Source of the DNA: Paractinoplanes ovalisporus
GTDB taxonomy: Bacteria; Actinomycetota; Actinomycetes; Mycobacteriales; Micromonosporaceae
Direction of reading: 5' to 3'
Length of the DNA stretch: 64,000 nucleotides
NCBI RefSeq assembly: GCF_016834655.1
Contig: NZ_JAENHP010000002.1
Span: 744,001 to 808,000, forward strand
Below are positions 16,965-25,737 of the stretch, piece after piece. The notes under the pieces are model-generated. The model saw only the letters and a list, made by a program, of their open reading frames with translations. It ran no database searches and was not told where the DNA came from. The position numbers and the translations under genes are program-made. The number at the start of each line of letters is the position of its first letter. Positions within the stretch are counted from its first letter, which is position 1.

Positions 16965-19046
16965 CTACGTGGCCGCGCAGGTGAGGGTCGGCGCGGTGCC
17001 GGCACCCTCGGCCAGGAAGCCGAACGTCGTCGAACTGCCCGCCGCCAACGTCCCGTTCCAGCCGGCATTGGAAGCCGTCACCGTGGAACCCGAAGCGCTC
17101 ACCGTCGCACCCCACGACTGCGTGACCCGCTGCCCCGAGGCGAGCGTCCACGTCGCGGTCCACCCCGACGTGCCGCCGGAGCCGGCCGTCACAGTCACCT
17201 CACCCTGGAACCCGCCCGTCCAACTGCCCACGATCGCCAGCCGCGCCGAGCATGAGCGCCCAGCCGGCGGGGGAGTGGTCGGCGAAACCGTAGGCGTAGG
17301 CGTAGGTGTCGGGGTCCCGCCGTCCGTCACCGCGACCTCGGCCGAGCTGAAACGGGCGTACGCGGGATTGATGTCGCTCTCACCCGCGCGCCCGTCACAC
17401 CCCCGGTCCGAGTTGAACAGCAGATAGGTCCCGGAACCGCAGGTGCCCGCCGGCTCGGCGTCACCCCCGACCACGACCGACCCGGACAGGTTGACCCCGC
17501 CCTGGACGATCGCGTTGTCCTTGACGACCGCGTTCCCGCTCACCGTCCCGCCCGAGTTGACCCAGGCCAGCCCCTCGATGCGGGCGTTCCCCGACACCGT
17601 CGCGTTGCCAAAGACGGCCGCCCGCGGCCCCACATAGGCCGTCGACGCCACCGAGGCCCGGCTGTCCACCCAGCCACCGCCGTTGGAGTGCCAGCGCCCA
17701 CCCCCGGTCGCGGCCGGTTTCACATGGCCGGGCTCATATCCCGACGGCACCGCACCGGCGATCCCGAACTCGTACGGATAGCGGTAGTTCTTCGTGTATC
17801 CGTCGAGAAACGCGTATTTGTGCACCGCCGCCGGCGCCCCGGCCACGACCAGGTAGACGTCCTTCTCGCCCGATTGCAGCGCGAACGAGATCTGCCCGTC
17901 GGACGCCGTCGACACCGGCCCGTAACGCGGCACCCCGCTCGGTGAGACGGCCACGAACCCGTAACTCCACCCGGATCCGGCCGCGCTGTTGACGTGACCC
18001 TTGAAGTGCAGGCGGATCACGTCCGACGTCGGCACCAGCCGGATTTTGTTGTAGCCGTAGTCGGAGGGGGCGAGCGCGTCGGAAATCGCGTAATGGCCGG
18101 CCGCCTGGTTCACGGCCTCGACCGGCACCCCGTTGTAGGCGTTGATGAAGGCGCCGCCGTACAGGGAATCGATGAACTTCTGGAAATGCGACTGGTTGCT
18201 GTAGTCGTAGGTGACCTGGTGCTGGGCATAGCGCGCCAGCTCCACATTCAACTGTGACTGGGAAAGACCCAACAGCCTTGCGTACGTCTCCAGGGGGTGC
18301 TCGGTGCTGCGGGCCTCCGCCCATACGCGGTTGAAGATTCCGGGTTGCCGGTCCTCGAAATACTGGATCAGCATCCACGCGCCGTAATGGTGCCGGGAGG
18401 ACGAGTAGGCGAGGTTTTCGGTCCGCAGGAACCGGGTCAGATCGCCCGCCCCGCCGTCCGGATAGACCTGCATCGCCATGTATTCGGCGCTCGCCTCCCA
18501 GAAGGTGCCGGCCGACGCGTTGGTGAAGCCGGAACCGGATTTGCCGAGGAACGTCAGGTTCTGGAAGACGTGGCCGAGCTCGTGCGCGAGCCCCCACGAC
18601 CCGGGCAATGCGGCGCCGGGCGCGATGTTGATGACACCGACCCGGCCGTCGGCGCTGCCTCCGGTGGCCCAGGCGTCGAGTTCCGTACGGTTCCAGGCCT
18701 GCGTGACGATCACATCGATCTTGTACTGCGCGGTGACCGTGAATTTCATGGTGTCGTTGTAGAACGCGTACAGCGATTCCAGTTGGGACAGGATGTTGTC
18801 CGGGTCGAACGTGTACGGCGCGGGAGCGGCTTTCGGGTTCGTGCCCGATTTCTCGCCCCAGAGCAGGATGAAGTTGGCCGATTCCTTAGTGCGGTCCTGG
18901 CTCCACGGCACCTCCCCGGTGGATTTCCACGAGGCGGGGATGTAGACGGCCTTCTCGGCGGCGAAAGCGGCCGGAGCGGTGATTCCCGAAACCAGCGCGA
19001 GGGCCAGCGAGGAGACGAGCAGAGCGACCTTGCGTGCGGGGGACAT
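16965..19046 (-). CDS. secreted HELGH-motif protein (DUF6055-like) with hexapeptide repeats and CBM2
   Basis: A 693-residue secreted protein. ATG 19046 has GAAGGA upstream and opens a signal peptide ending near TAPAAFAAEK. The N-terminal 400 residues carry GLAHELGHVFQN, the HExxH-like zinc motif of metallopeptidases, with GTFWEASAEYMAMQ downstream where a third ligand could sit. I believe this is DUF6055. Next comes a stretch of hexapeptide-type repeats (AAVFGNATVSGNARIEG onward), likely a short left-handed beta helix. A Thr/Pro linker (PTPTPTPT) and a type 2 carbohydrate-binding module with paired Cys and the usual Trp residues end the protein. It is probably a cellulose- or chitin-anchored protease or glycan-active protein; the substrate is unknown. 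The gene is monocistronic and convergent with the L,D-transpeptidase. Confidence 0.75.
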   Translation of the reverse strand: MSPARKVALLVSSLALALVSGITAPAAFAAEKAVYIPASWKSTGEVPWSQDRTKESANFILLWGEKSGTNPKAAPAPYTFDPDNILSQLESLYAFYNDTMKFTVTAQYKIDVIVTQAWNRTELDAWATGGSADGRVGVINIAPGAALPGSWGLAHELGHVFQNLTFLGKSGSGFTNASAGTFWEASAEYMAMQVYPDGGAGDLTRFLRTENLAYSSSRHHYGAWMLIQYFEDRQPGIFNRVWAEARSTEHPLETYARLLGLSQSQLNVELARYAQHQVTYDYSNQSHFQKFIDSLYGGAFINAYNGVPVEAVNQAAGHYAISDALAPSDYGYNKIRLVPTSDVIRLHFKGHVNSAAGSGWSYGFVAVSPSGVPRYGPVSTASDGQISFALQSGEKDVYLVVAGAPAAVHKYAFLDGYTKNYRYPYEFGIAGAVPSGYEPGHVKPAATGGGRWHSNGGGWVDSRASVASTAYVGPRAAVFGNATVSGNARIEGLAWVNSGGTVSGNAVVKDNAIVQGGVNLSGSVVVGGDAEPAGTCGSGTYLLFNSDRGCDGRAGESDINPAYARFSSAEVAVTDGGTPTPTPTPTVSPTTPPPAGRSCSARLAIVGSWTGGFQGEVTVTAGSGGTSGWTATWTLASGQRVTQSWGATVSASGSTVTASNAGWNGTLAAGSSTTFGFLAEGAGTAPTLTCAAT

Positions 19047-19407
19047 GCGAGGGGTCCTTCTCGGTGGGGGACGCCGCCGCGAAAAGCCGCCGAATGCGGG
19101 CGGGAGCGCATCGCTGACTCCCCACAAAGTCATGGAACCCGCCCACAGATCGGCCGGTGTGCGGCCGCGTGGGACGGCGCCATCATCACCCGACGCAGTC
19201 ACGTTCGTCAATGTGTGGCGGACTTCACTTGCTCTGAGTTCTCTCTGAGACACGCCAAGTGATCAGCGGATGTCGCAAGTCCGACACAACCATGGCTTCT
19301 GGTCGATGTCGCTCCAGTCGGATTAAGTAGGCGCAGGCTCTTGGTGGATCAAGCTTCAACTATTTAACGTACGTCGATGTATTGGTCCCCATGACGAGGG
19401 AGAACGT
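19047..19407. promoter_or_regulatory. 361-bp divergent intergenic region
   Basis: No gene is seen here. It lies between the starts of the secreted HELGH protein and DoxX and is AT-richer near 19330-19400. An inverted repeat TCACTTG (19225-19231) and CAAGTGA (19256-19262) could be an operator. A weak promoter toward DoxX is possible at TTGGTG (19341-19346), a 17-bp gap, and TTAACG (19364-19369). Confidence 0.4.
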
Positions 19408-19839
19408 ATGGACACGCACAGATTTTCCGGCCCGTTCTGGTCGATCTTCCGGATCGTGATCGGCCTGCTCTTCACGTTCCACGGCGCCCGTACGGTCCTC
19501 GGGCTGTTCGGTGGCGTCGAAGGCTCGGGCGACGCGGTGCCGATGGGGACGTGGCCGAACTGGTGGGCCGGGCTCATCCAGCTCGTCTGCGGCATCCTCG
19601 TGATGGCCGGCGTCTTCACACGCCCCGCCGCGGTGCTGGCCTCCGGTTCCATGGCGTACGCGTATTTTGTCGTGCACCAGCCGCAGGGCCTGCTGCCGAT
19701 CGAGAACGGCGGCGTCTCCCCGGCGCTCTACGCGTGGGCCTTCCTCGCCATCGCGGTGCTGGGGGCCGGCCCCTGGTCGGTCGACGCGCTGCTCAAGCGG
19801 CGTACGGAAAGTCAGACCTTGAGCCCGACGCCGCAGTAG
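19408..19839 (+). CDS. DoxX family membrane protein
   Basis: A 143-residue integral membrane protein with four predicted helices (IFRIVIGLLFTFHG, WWAGLIQLVCGILVMAGVF, AAVLASGSMAYAYFV, LYAWAFLAIAVLGAG), the layout of DoxX/DoxD-like proteins. These are linked to redox and thiol stress, often in complex with other membrane oxidoreductases. The ATG has GAGGGAG upstream. No operon partner is present; the last 28 bp overlap the convergent methyltransferase gene. Confidence 0.85.
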   Translation: MDTHRFSGPFWSIFRIVIGLLFTFHGARTVLGLFGGVEGSGDAVPMGTWPNWWAGLIQLVCGILVMAGVFTRPAAVLASGSMAYAYFVVHQPQGLLPIENGGVSPALYAWAFLAIAVLGAGPWSVDALLKRRTESQTLSPTPQ

Positions 19840-20585
19840 CCGTCGAGGGCCGGCGGCGCCTCGCCGTCGGGTCGCCACAGCGGGGTCGGCACCACGCCCG
19901 GCTCCACCAGTTCAAGACCCTCCAGGTACCCGGCGATCTGCTCAGGGCTGCGCAGGTTGTACGGGTGACCGCTCTGATTGGCCCGGCGCTGCCCCTCGAC
20001 GATGGTCGGGCTGGTGTTCGTGCCGTCCGCCACCACCAGATAGCTGCCCGAGGCCACGGCGGCCAGCAGGCGCTCGACGATCGACCGGGCTTCCGCGTAG
20101 TCGGCGACGTTGCCGAGGATGCCCATCATCACCAGCGCCACCGGCTTGCTGAGGTCGAGCGTGCGGGCGGCCTCGCGCAGGATCTTGGCCGGGTCTTCGA
20201 CGTCGGAGTCGACGTATGCGGTGGTGCCCTCGGGAGCGGCGGCGAGCAGGGACCGCGCCTGCACCAGGACGAGCGGGTCGTGGTCGACGTAGACGACGCG
20301 GGCCTCCGGCGCCACCCGCTGGGCGACCTCGTGGGTGCTGTCGGCGACCGGCAGACCCGTGCCGATGTCGAGGAACTGGCGGACGCCGGCCTCGCGCGCC
20401 AGCCACGTGACCGAGCGGATCAGGAACCTCCGTTGTTCCCGTGCCACCTGCACGATGGCGGGATGGGCGTCGCGCACCTGATCGCCGACGATCCGGTCGA
20501 TCTCGAAGTGGTCCTGGCCGCCGAGAAGGTAGTTCCACACCCGCGCGCTGCTCGGGCGCGTGGTGTCCAGCTCGGGCTCGGTCAT
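19812..20585 (-). CDS. SAM-dependent methyltransferase, DUF574/Methyltransf_19 family
   Basis: A 257-residue protein. RVWNYLLGGQDHFEIDR near residue 15 is the N-terminal signature of this actinobacterial family (compare YDYLLGGKDN), and FLDIGTGLP is the SAM-binding motif I. VVYVDHDPLVLVQAR contains the acidic residue that contacts the ribose. Members are abundant in actinomycetes and their substrates are mostly unknown. The ATG lies at 20585 and the gene is divergent from the small GGDEF-EAL gene. Confidence 0.88.
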   Translation of the reverse strand: MTEPELDTTRPSSARVWNYLLGGQDHFEIDRIVGDQVRDAHPAIVQVAREQRRFLIRSVTWLAREAGVRQFLDIGTGLPVADSTHEVAQRVAPEARVVYVDHDPLVLVQARSLLAAAPEGTTAYVDSDVEDPAKILREAARTLDLSKPVALVMMGILGNVADYAEARSIVERLLAAVASGSYLVVADGTNTSPTIVEGQRRANQSGHPYNLRSPEQIAGYLEGLELVEPGVVPTPLWRPDGEAPPALDGYCGVGLKV

Positions 20586-20657
20586 GGCGGCTCCCAACGT
20601 CGAGTTAGGACGGACCATACCGGTCGCAAGCGCCCGGGGGATTCGGCCGTTTTCGCC

Positions 20658-20686
20658 TGGACAACCCGGTGCGCGGGTGATACTAC
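20658..20686 (+). promoter_or_regulatory. probable promoter of a leaderless GGDEF-EAL transcript
   Basis: TGGACA at 20658-20663, a 17-bp spacer, and TACTAC at 20681-20686. The GTG start codon follows only 4 bp later, so transcription would begin at or within a base or two of the start codon. There is no ribosome binding site before this GTG, which fits a leaderless mRNA. Confidence 0.5.
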
Positions 20687-20690
20687 GCGC

Positions 20691-21956
20691 GTGGCAGACA
20701 GCGAGAACGACCAGCTCACGGGCGTTATGGGCCGGTCGGGGTTCCTGCAGCGTCTCGACCGGGCGGCCGCCGGATTCCAGCGCGGTGATCCGCCCGCGGC
20801 GCTGGTCGTCGATCTCGACGATTTCACCACGGTGAACGATGTTCTCGGCTATGTCGTGGGCGACCGCATCCTGGTGGCCGTGGCGGCCCTGCTGCGCGAC
20901 GCCGTACGCGAGGGCGACCTCGTGGGGCGTCTCGGCGGTGACCAGTTCGCCGTGCTCGCGCCCGGCATCGCCGTCCCCGATCTCGAGGAGCTCGCCGAGC
21001 GCCTGCAGGTGGCACTGGCCAGTCCGGTCGAGGCCGACGGCCGCCCGATCTCGGCCCGGGCCAGCATCGGCGTCGCCCACGGCGCGCCCGGCGACACCGG
21101 CGGCGACCTGCTCAGCAAGGCCGACATGGCGCTGCGTGCGGCCAAGGACCGCGGCCGGGGCCGGCCCGCCCACTACGAGTCGGGCCTGAAGCGCCGCTTC
21201 CTCGACCAGGCCGCCCTGCTCGACGGCCTGCACGAGGCGGTCGAGGGCGGCCAGCTGGAGCTGGTCTACCAGCCGATCGTGCGCCTCGGCGAGGGCGGCC
21301 TGACCGGCCTGGAAGCCCTCGCCCGCTGGCAGCATCCCACGCGTGGCCCGATCATGCCGGGCGACTTCATCCCGATCGCCGAGCGCAGCGGCCTGATCGT
21401 CCCGCTGGGCCGCTGGATGCTGGCCGAGGCGTGCCGCCAGCAGGAGGCCGACTGGCCCGAGACGTACGTGAACGTCAGCGCCCACCAGCTGCGCGAGCCC
21501 GGTTTCGCCGACGAGGTGGCCCGCGCCGTCACCGCCCCCGAGCGCCTGATCATCGAGGTCACCGAGGACGCGCTGGCCGAGGAGACCGTGCTCGACACCC
21601 TGCGCGCGGTGCGGGCCCAGGGCGTACGGGTGTCCCTGGACGACTTCGGCGCCGGCCGCGGCTCCCTGCCCGCGCTGGCCGCCGCCCCCATCGACGTCAT
21701 CAAGCTGCACGGCTCGATGACCGAGCAGATCATCTCCTCGCCCCGGCCGGCCGCCGTGGCCCGGGCGGTGGCCGCGGTCGCCGACGAGCTGGGCATCGTG
21801 GCCATCGCGAAGGCCGTGGAGAGCGCGGCCCAGGCCGAGCGGCTGCACGAACTCGGCTACCGCCAGGGCATGGGCTTCCACTACGCCGTCCCCCAGCCGG
21901 CCCGGGCGATCCCGCTCTTCCTGGCCGACGAGGCACTGCTCACCATGATGAGCTGA
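20691..21956 (+). CDS. soluble GGDEF-EAL protein with degenerate active sites
   Basis: A 421-residue cytoplasmic protein with no sensory domain and no membrane helix. The cyclase signature is RLGGDQFAVLAPG: Gln replaces the catalytic Glu of GGDEF. In the EAL half, LEALARW, YVNVSAHQL and LIIEVTED are kept, but the usual KxD is VIKLHGS (Asp lost) and the EGVET loop is AKAVES (Glu changed to Lys). These positions bind metal or the general base in active phosphodiesterases. Both activities are probably lost or very weak, and the protein may act as a cyclic di-GMP receptor or scaffold. The GTG at 20691 is chosen by the promoter just upstream; longer in-frame starts run into the methyltransferase gene. 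Confidence 0.85.
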   Translation: MADSENDQLTGVMGRSGFLQRLDRAAAGFQRGDPPAALVVDLDDFTTVNDVLGYVVGDRILVAVAALLRDAVREGDLVGRLGGDQFAVLAPGIAVPDLEELAERLQVALASPVEADGRPISARASIGVAHGAPGDTGGDLLSKADMALRAAKDRGRGRPAHYESGLKRRFLDQAALLDGLHEAVEGGQLELVYQPIVRLGEGGLTGLEALARWQHPTRGPIMPGDFIPIAERSGLIVPLGRWMLAEACRQQEADWPETYVNVSAHQLREPGFADEVARAVTAPERLIIEVTEDALAEETVLDTLRAVRAQGVRVSLDDFGAGRGSLPALAAAPIDVIKLHGSMTEQIISSPRPAAVARAVAAVADELGIVAIAKAVESAAQAERLHELGYRQGMGFHYAVPQPARAIPLFLADEALLTMMS

Positions 21957-22061
21957 GCAGTTCCTGTGTGACCTGCGCCACATTAGATCACCGTTTCTGC
22001 AGGTGGAACGCGGTTCCGTAATTGCTGCGGTGAAGGCGATCAATATTCACGTCCTGCTTTA

Positions 22062-22090
22062 TTTACAGAGATCTCTCAGCTGCCTACCGT
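22062..22090 (+). promoter_or_regulatory. promoter of the toxin operon with a palindrome in the spacer
   Basis: TTTACA (22062-22067), a 17-bp spacer, and TACCGT (22085-22090). The 10-bp palindrome AGAGATCTCT (22067-22076) lies at the start of the spacer and could be an operator. The predicted transcript start is about 33 bp before the LamG gene ATG, which has GGGGGAG upstream. Confidence 0.5.
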
Positions 22091-22129
22091 GAGTGCCCTG
22101 TTGGACACGTAACGGGGGAGCAAGAGTCG

Positions 22130-25100
22130 ATGGCGCATGGACGCACGTGGGTGACGCCTGCCCGGACCCGGGCCTGGATCGCCGGAACGGCCGTTCTGGC
22201 CGTTGTTCTGAGTGGTTCATCGGTGGCGATCCGGCCCGCCGCGGCCGCTCCCGCCGTCAGTGGTGTGGAGGCGAGCCGGCTCGCCCAGCGCACGGGTGAG
22301 CGGACCGAGGTGGTGTCCGAGCGCACCGAGCGCAGCCAGCTCTTCGCCGAGCCGGACGGCCGGTTCACCTACCAGGCCTCGGCCCTGCCCAAGCACGTCC
22401 GCCGGGCCGACGGCTCGTGGGCCCCGGTCGACCTGACGCTGACCACCTCCGGCGGCGCGGTCCGCCCCCGGGTCTCGCCGGCCGACGTGCGGTTCTCGGC
22501 CGGTGGCGCCGAGCCGATGGCCACCCTGGTCGAGGACGGCCGCACGCTGACCGTGGACTGGCCGCTCGGCGACCTGCCGGCGCCGAAGCTCGCCGACGAC
22601 TCGGCCACCTACGCCGAGGTGCTGCCCGGCGTCGACCTGGTGGTGCGGGCGACCCACGGCGGCTTCGCCCACGTGCTGGCGGTCAAGTCGGCCGAGGCCG
22701 CGGCGAACCCGGAACTCCGGCAGATCACCTTCGACCTCGGCGGCGACACCGACGTGCGCCGGGCCGCCGACGGCTCGCTGCAGGCGGTCGCCGGGGGTCG
22801 CCTGGTCGCGACCGCCGGTTCCCCGGCGATGTGGGACTCCCGCCCGGCCGCGGCCACCGCGAAGACCACGGCCCGGGCCGCCGCGCCCGAGTCGACGCCG
22901 GCCGAACCAGGCGACTTCGCCCGCATCGCGCCGGTCGCCACCGCGGTCACGAGCAACGGCGACCTCGTACTGAAGCCGGACGCCGCGCTGCTGGCCAAGG
23001 CGACCTACCCCCTGTTCATCGACCCTGACTGGAGCACCGGCAAGTACCGCTGGGCCTATTCGACCAGCACCGGCAACAACAACACCGACCTGTCGGTGGC
23101 CCGGGTCGGCAAGGACCCCGAGAGCAACACCACCTACCGCTCGTACTTCGAGTTCCCGACCGGCGCCATCAAGGGCAAGTGGGTGCAGAGCGCGTACGTG
23201 CAGATGGAGGTCGACCACACCGCGTCGTGCACCGACACCCCGAACTCGATGCTCAGCGCCAACCCGCCGAGCTCGACCCCGCGTTCGGCGTGGAGGACGC
23301 AGGACTGGTATCTCAAGCACCTGGCCCAGGTCTCGTCGCACGCCAGTCAGGGTGGCGGCTGCGCCGACTCGCCCCAGCCGAACGTGACGATCAACTTCCG
23401 CACCGACGCCGTCAGCGCCCGGGTCCGGGCCGTGGCCAAGACCGGGTCGGCCACCACGACGTTCGTGTTCAGCGCGGTCGACAGCGCGGTGTCCGGCGAG
23501 TCGATCGAGAACCGGTGGAAGAAGTACGTCCCGGGCAGCGCCCAGCTCATCGCCGACGTCGACTTCATCCCGACGACCCCGACCAGCCCGCAGGTCAACG
23601 GTGTTCTCTGCCGCGGCACGACGATCAACATCGGCACCACCGCGCTCAAGTTCTCGGCGGTCATGGGCGACCGCGACAAGACCCAGGCGGTCCGGGCGAC
23701 CTGGGCCTGGGAGCGGCAGAACGGGTCGAGCTGGGTGGCGATGACGGCGCCGGCCACCACCTTGGTCCCGGCCGGCACCCGTGCGATGACCCCGGCCGTC
23801 TCCGGCGCGGCCAACAGCCAGACCTACCGGTTCCGGGTCAAGGGCACCGATCCGTCCCCGTACAACCAGAGCAGCGACTACTCGGCCTGGTGCACCTTCC
23901 GGATCGACCTCAACGACCCGCCTGTCCAGGCCGAGCTGGCCCAGTCGACCGTCGACTCGGGCAAGCCGCTGCAGGTCGAGATCTTCTCGTACGCCGCCGA
24001 CGTCGTGAAGTTCCGCTACGGCTGGAGCTCCGCGGTCAAGGAGATCACGGGCACCAAGGTGGTCATCCAGGATCCGGCCGGCGACATCACGCGGGTCTCG
24101 GCCAAGGTCACGGTCAACGTTCCCAAGTACGGGATGAACGTGCTGTACCTCCAGGCGGTCGACGCCACCGGCAACGTCGGTGACGGTTCCATCGAGTTCA
24201 CCGCGAGCCGGCCTTCGCCGGCGGTGGCGCGCTGGAGCCTGCAGACCTACCCGGGTGAGTCGGCCACCGCCGCGCTGCAGGACAAGCAGGACACCCTGGC
24301 CGGCGACACGCCGCTGTCCGGCTCGGCCACCTGGACCGACAAGCAGCGCCTGGTCGGCGGGACCAACGCCACCTTCTCCGGCGCCCAGTCGCTGACCACC
24401 ACCGGCAAGGTCGTGGACACCACCAAGAGCTACGGCGTGGCCGCCTGGGTCCGGCTCGACCGGGACAACGGGCTGCAGAGCCTGATCGCCCAGGACGGCG
24501 TCCACGCCAGCAACTTCCAGCTGCAGTACCGCAACGACAGCGTCGACGGTGACGCCGTGCCCGACAAGTCGTTCTGCCTCACGTTGCGCCTGCAGGACAT
24601 CGACACCAGCGGCCCGTACAAGGCGGCCTGCGCGGCCAACACGGCCGTGGTGGGGCGCTGGACCCATGTGGCGGCGGCCTACGACGCCACCGAGAAGAAG
24701 TTGCGCATCTGGGTCGACGGCAAGCTCAAGTCCGAGGTGGACGCCCCGGCCACCTGGAGCGCCACCGGTAAGGTCCGGCTCGGCAACCGGCTGCTGACCG
24801 CGGCCGGGACCGTGGTCGAAGCGTTCTCCGGATCGCTGGCCGACGTGCAGATCTACGACCGGGCCATGGTGCAGGAGGACGTCACCGGCGCCCTCGACAA
24901 CCCCGAGCTGGCCGTCGAGGCCGAACGCGGCATGGTCAAGCCGATCGAGGTGGGCCGCTGGGACTTCGAGGCCGCGGTCGGCTGCTACGACCCGACGATC
25001 GCCAACACGTGCGAGGCGCCGGACGGCACCGGGTTCAACCGCCGTCTCGGCCTCACCGAGGGCACCGAGATCCAGACGGCCGGCGGCGGGCAGTACGCCG

Positions 25101-25720
25101 ACTTCAACACCGTGCACCCGAGCAACCCTGACGTCACGACCGCGGAGTACGGGGTCGCCCAGCGCAACACCGGCACGACCGACGCGCCGCAGTGGGCCGA
25201 GGCTCAGGTTCTGCACACCAACCAGTCGTTCACCATCACCGGGCGGGTGCTGCTCGACAACCTCCGGTACTCGATGACCGCCTACGCGCTCAAGGGAAAC
25301 CTGCAGTCCGTGGTCGCCGTCGCCCTCGACGGCAGCCTCGCCGAGGGCGGCGGTCCCCGGTTCGAGGTCAAGTACCCGACCGGCGACGCGAACTCCAACA
25401 TCACCTTCAAGCACCTGTACGGCAAGGAGATCCTCACCGAGGACAACGTCGGAGCCTGGTTCGACCTGACGCTGGTCTATGACGCGAACGCCGGGCAACT
25501 GCGGTTCTACGTGAACGGGGAGCGCCAGGGTGTGGCCGAGCAGGTGGACCTCTGGGCCGCCACCGGGCCGCTCAGCGTCGGGACCGAGTGGTACACGAAC
25601 CGGAACGACACGTTGAGCCGCTACACCAGCAACTGGCTCGGCGGCCTCGACGACATCGTCGCCTACCAGGGCGCGATGACCGAGGCCCAGGTGGCCGCCC
25701 TCACCCCCGCCGCCGAATGA
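22130..25720 (+). CDS. large secreted LamG-domain protein, partner of the YD-repeat toxin
   Basis: A 1196-residue protein with a signal peptide (hydrophobic AWIAGTAVLAVVLSGSSVAI, cleavage after AAAA near residue 40). The N-terminal third is a beta-rich region of unknown fold that continues into FIDPDWSTGKYRWAYSTS, a segment typical of actinobacterial DNRLRE/LamG surface proteins. Two concanavalin-like LamG jellyroll domains follow, around residues 690-920 and 950-1190 (YGVAAWVRLD, WTHVAAAYDATEKKLRIWVDGKL and, in the second, WFDLTLVYDANAGQLRFYVNGE). The next gene starts 17 bp later, so both should be on one mRNA. This pairing recurs in actinobacteria. The protein may bind glycans or form the outer part of the toxin delivery shell; that role is inference. 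Confidence 0.8.
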   Translation: MAHGRTWVTPARTRAWIAGTAVLAVVLSGSSVAIRPAAAAPAVSGVEASRLAQRTGERTEVVSERTERSQLFAEPDGRFTYQASALPKHVRRADGSWAPVDLTLTTSGGAVRPRVSPADVRFSAGGAEPMATLVEDGRTLTVDWPLGDLPAPKLADDSATYAEVLPGVDLVVRATHGGFAHVLAVKSAEAAANPELRQITFDLGGDTDVRRAADGSLQAVAGGRLVATAGSPAMWDSRPAAATAKTTARAAAPESTPAEPGDFARIAPVATAVTSNGDLVLKPDAALLAKATYPLFIDPDWSTGKYRWAYSTSTGNNNTDLSVARVGKDPESNTTYRSYFEFPTGAIKGKWVQSAYVQMEVDHTASCTDTPNSMLSANPPSSTPRSAWRTQDWYLKHLAQVSSHASQGGGCADSPQPNVTINFRTDAVSARVRAVAKTGSATTTFVFSAVDSAVSGESIENRWKKYVPGSAQLIADVDFIPTTPTSPQVNGVLCRGTTINIGTTALKFSAVMGDRDKTQAVRATWAWERQNGSSWVAMTAPATTLVPAGTRAMTPAVSGAANSQTYRFRVKGTDPSPYNQSSDYSAWCTFRIDLNDPPVQAELAQSTVDSGKPLQVEIFSYAADVVKFRYGWSSAVKEITGTKVVIQDPAGDITRVSAKVTVNVPKYGMNVLYLQAVDATGNVGDGSIEFTASRPSPAVARWSLQTYPGESATAALQDKQDTLAGDTPLSGSATWTDKQRLVGGTNATFSGAQSLTTTGKVVDTTKSYGVAAWVRLDRDNGLQSLIAQDGVHASNFQLQYRNDSVDGDAVPDKSFCLTLRLQDIDTSGPYKAACAANTAVVGRWTHVAAAYDATEKKLRIWVDGKLKSEVDAPATWSATGKVRLGNRLLTAAGTVVEAFSGSLADVQIYDRAMVQEDVTGALDNPELAVEAERGMVKPIEVGRWDFEAAVGCYDPTIANTCEAPDGTGFNRRLGLTEGTEIQTAGGGQYADFNTVHPSNPDVTTAEYGVAQRNTGTTDAPQWAEAQVLHTNQSFTITGRVLLDNLRYSMTAYALKGNLQSVVAVALDGSLAEGGGPRFEVKYPTGDANSNITFKHLYGKEILTEDNVGAWFDLTLVYDANAGQLRFYVNGERQGVAEQVDLWAATGPLSVGTEWYTNRNDTLSRYTSNWLGGLDDIVAYQGAMTEAQVAALTPAAE

Positions 25721-25737
25721 CGACCAGGAGACCAATC

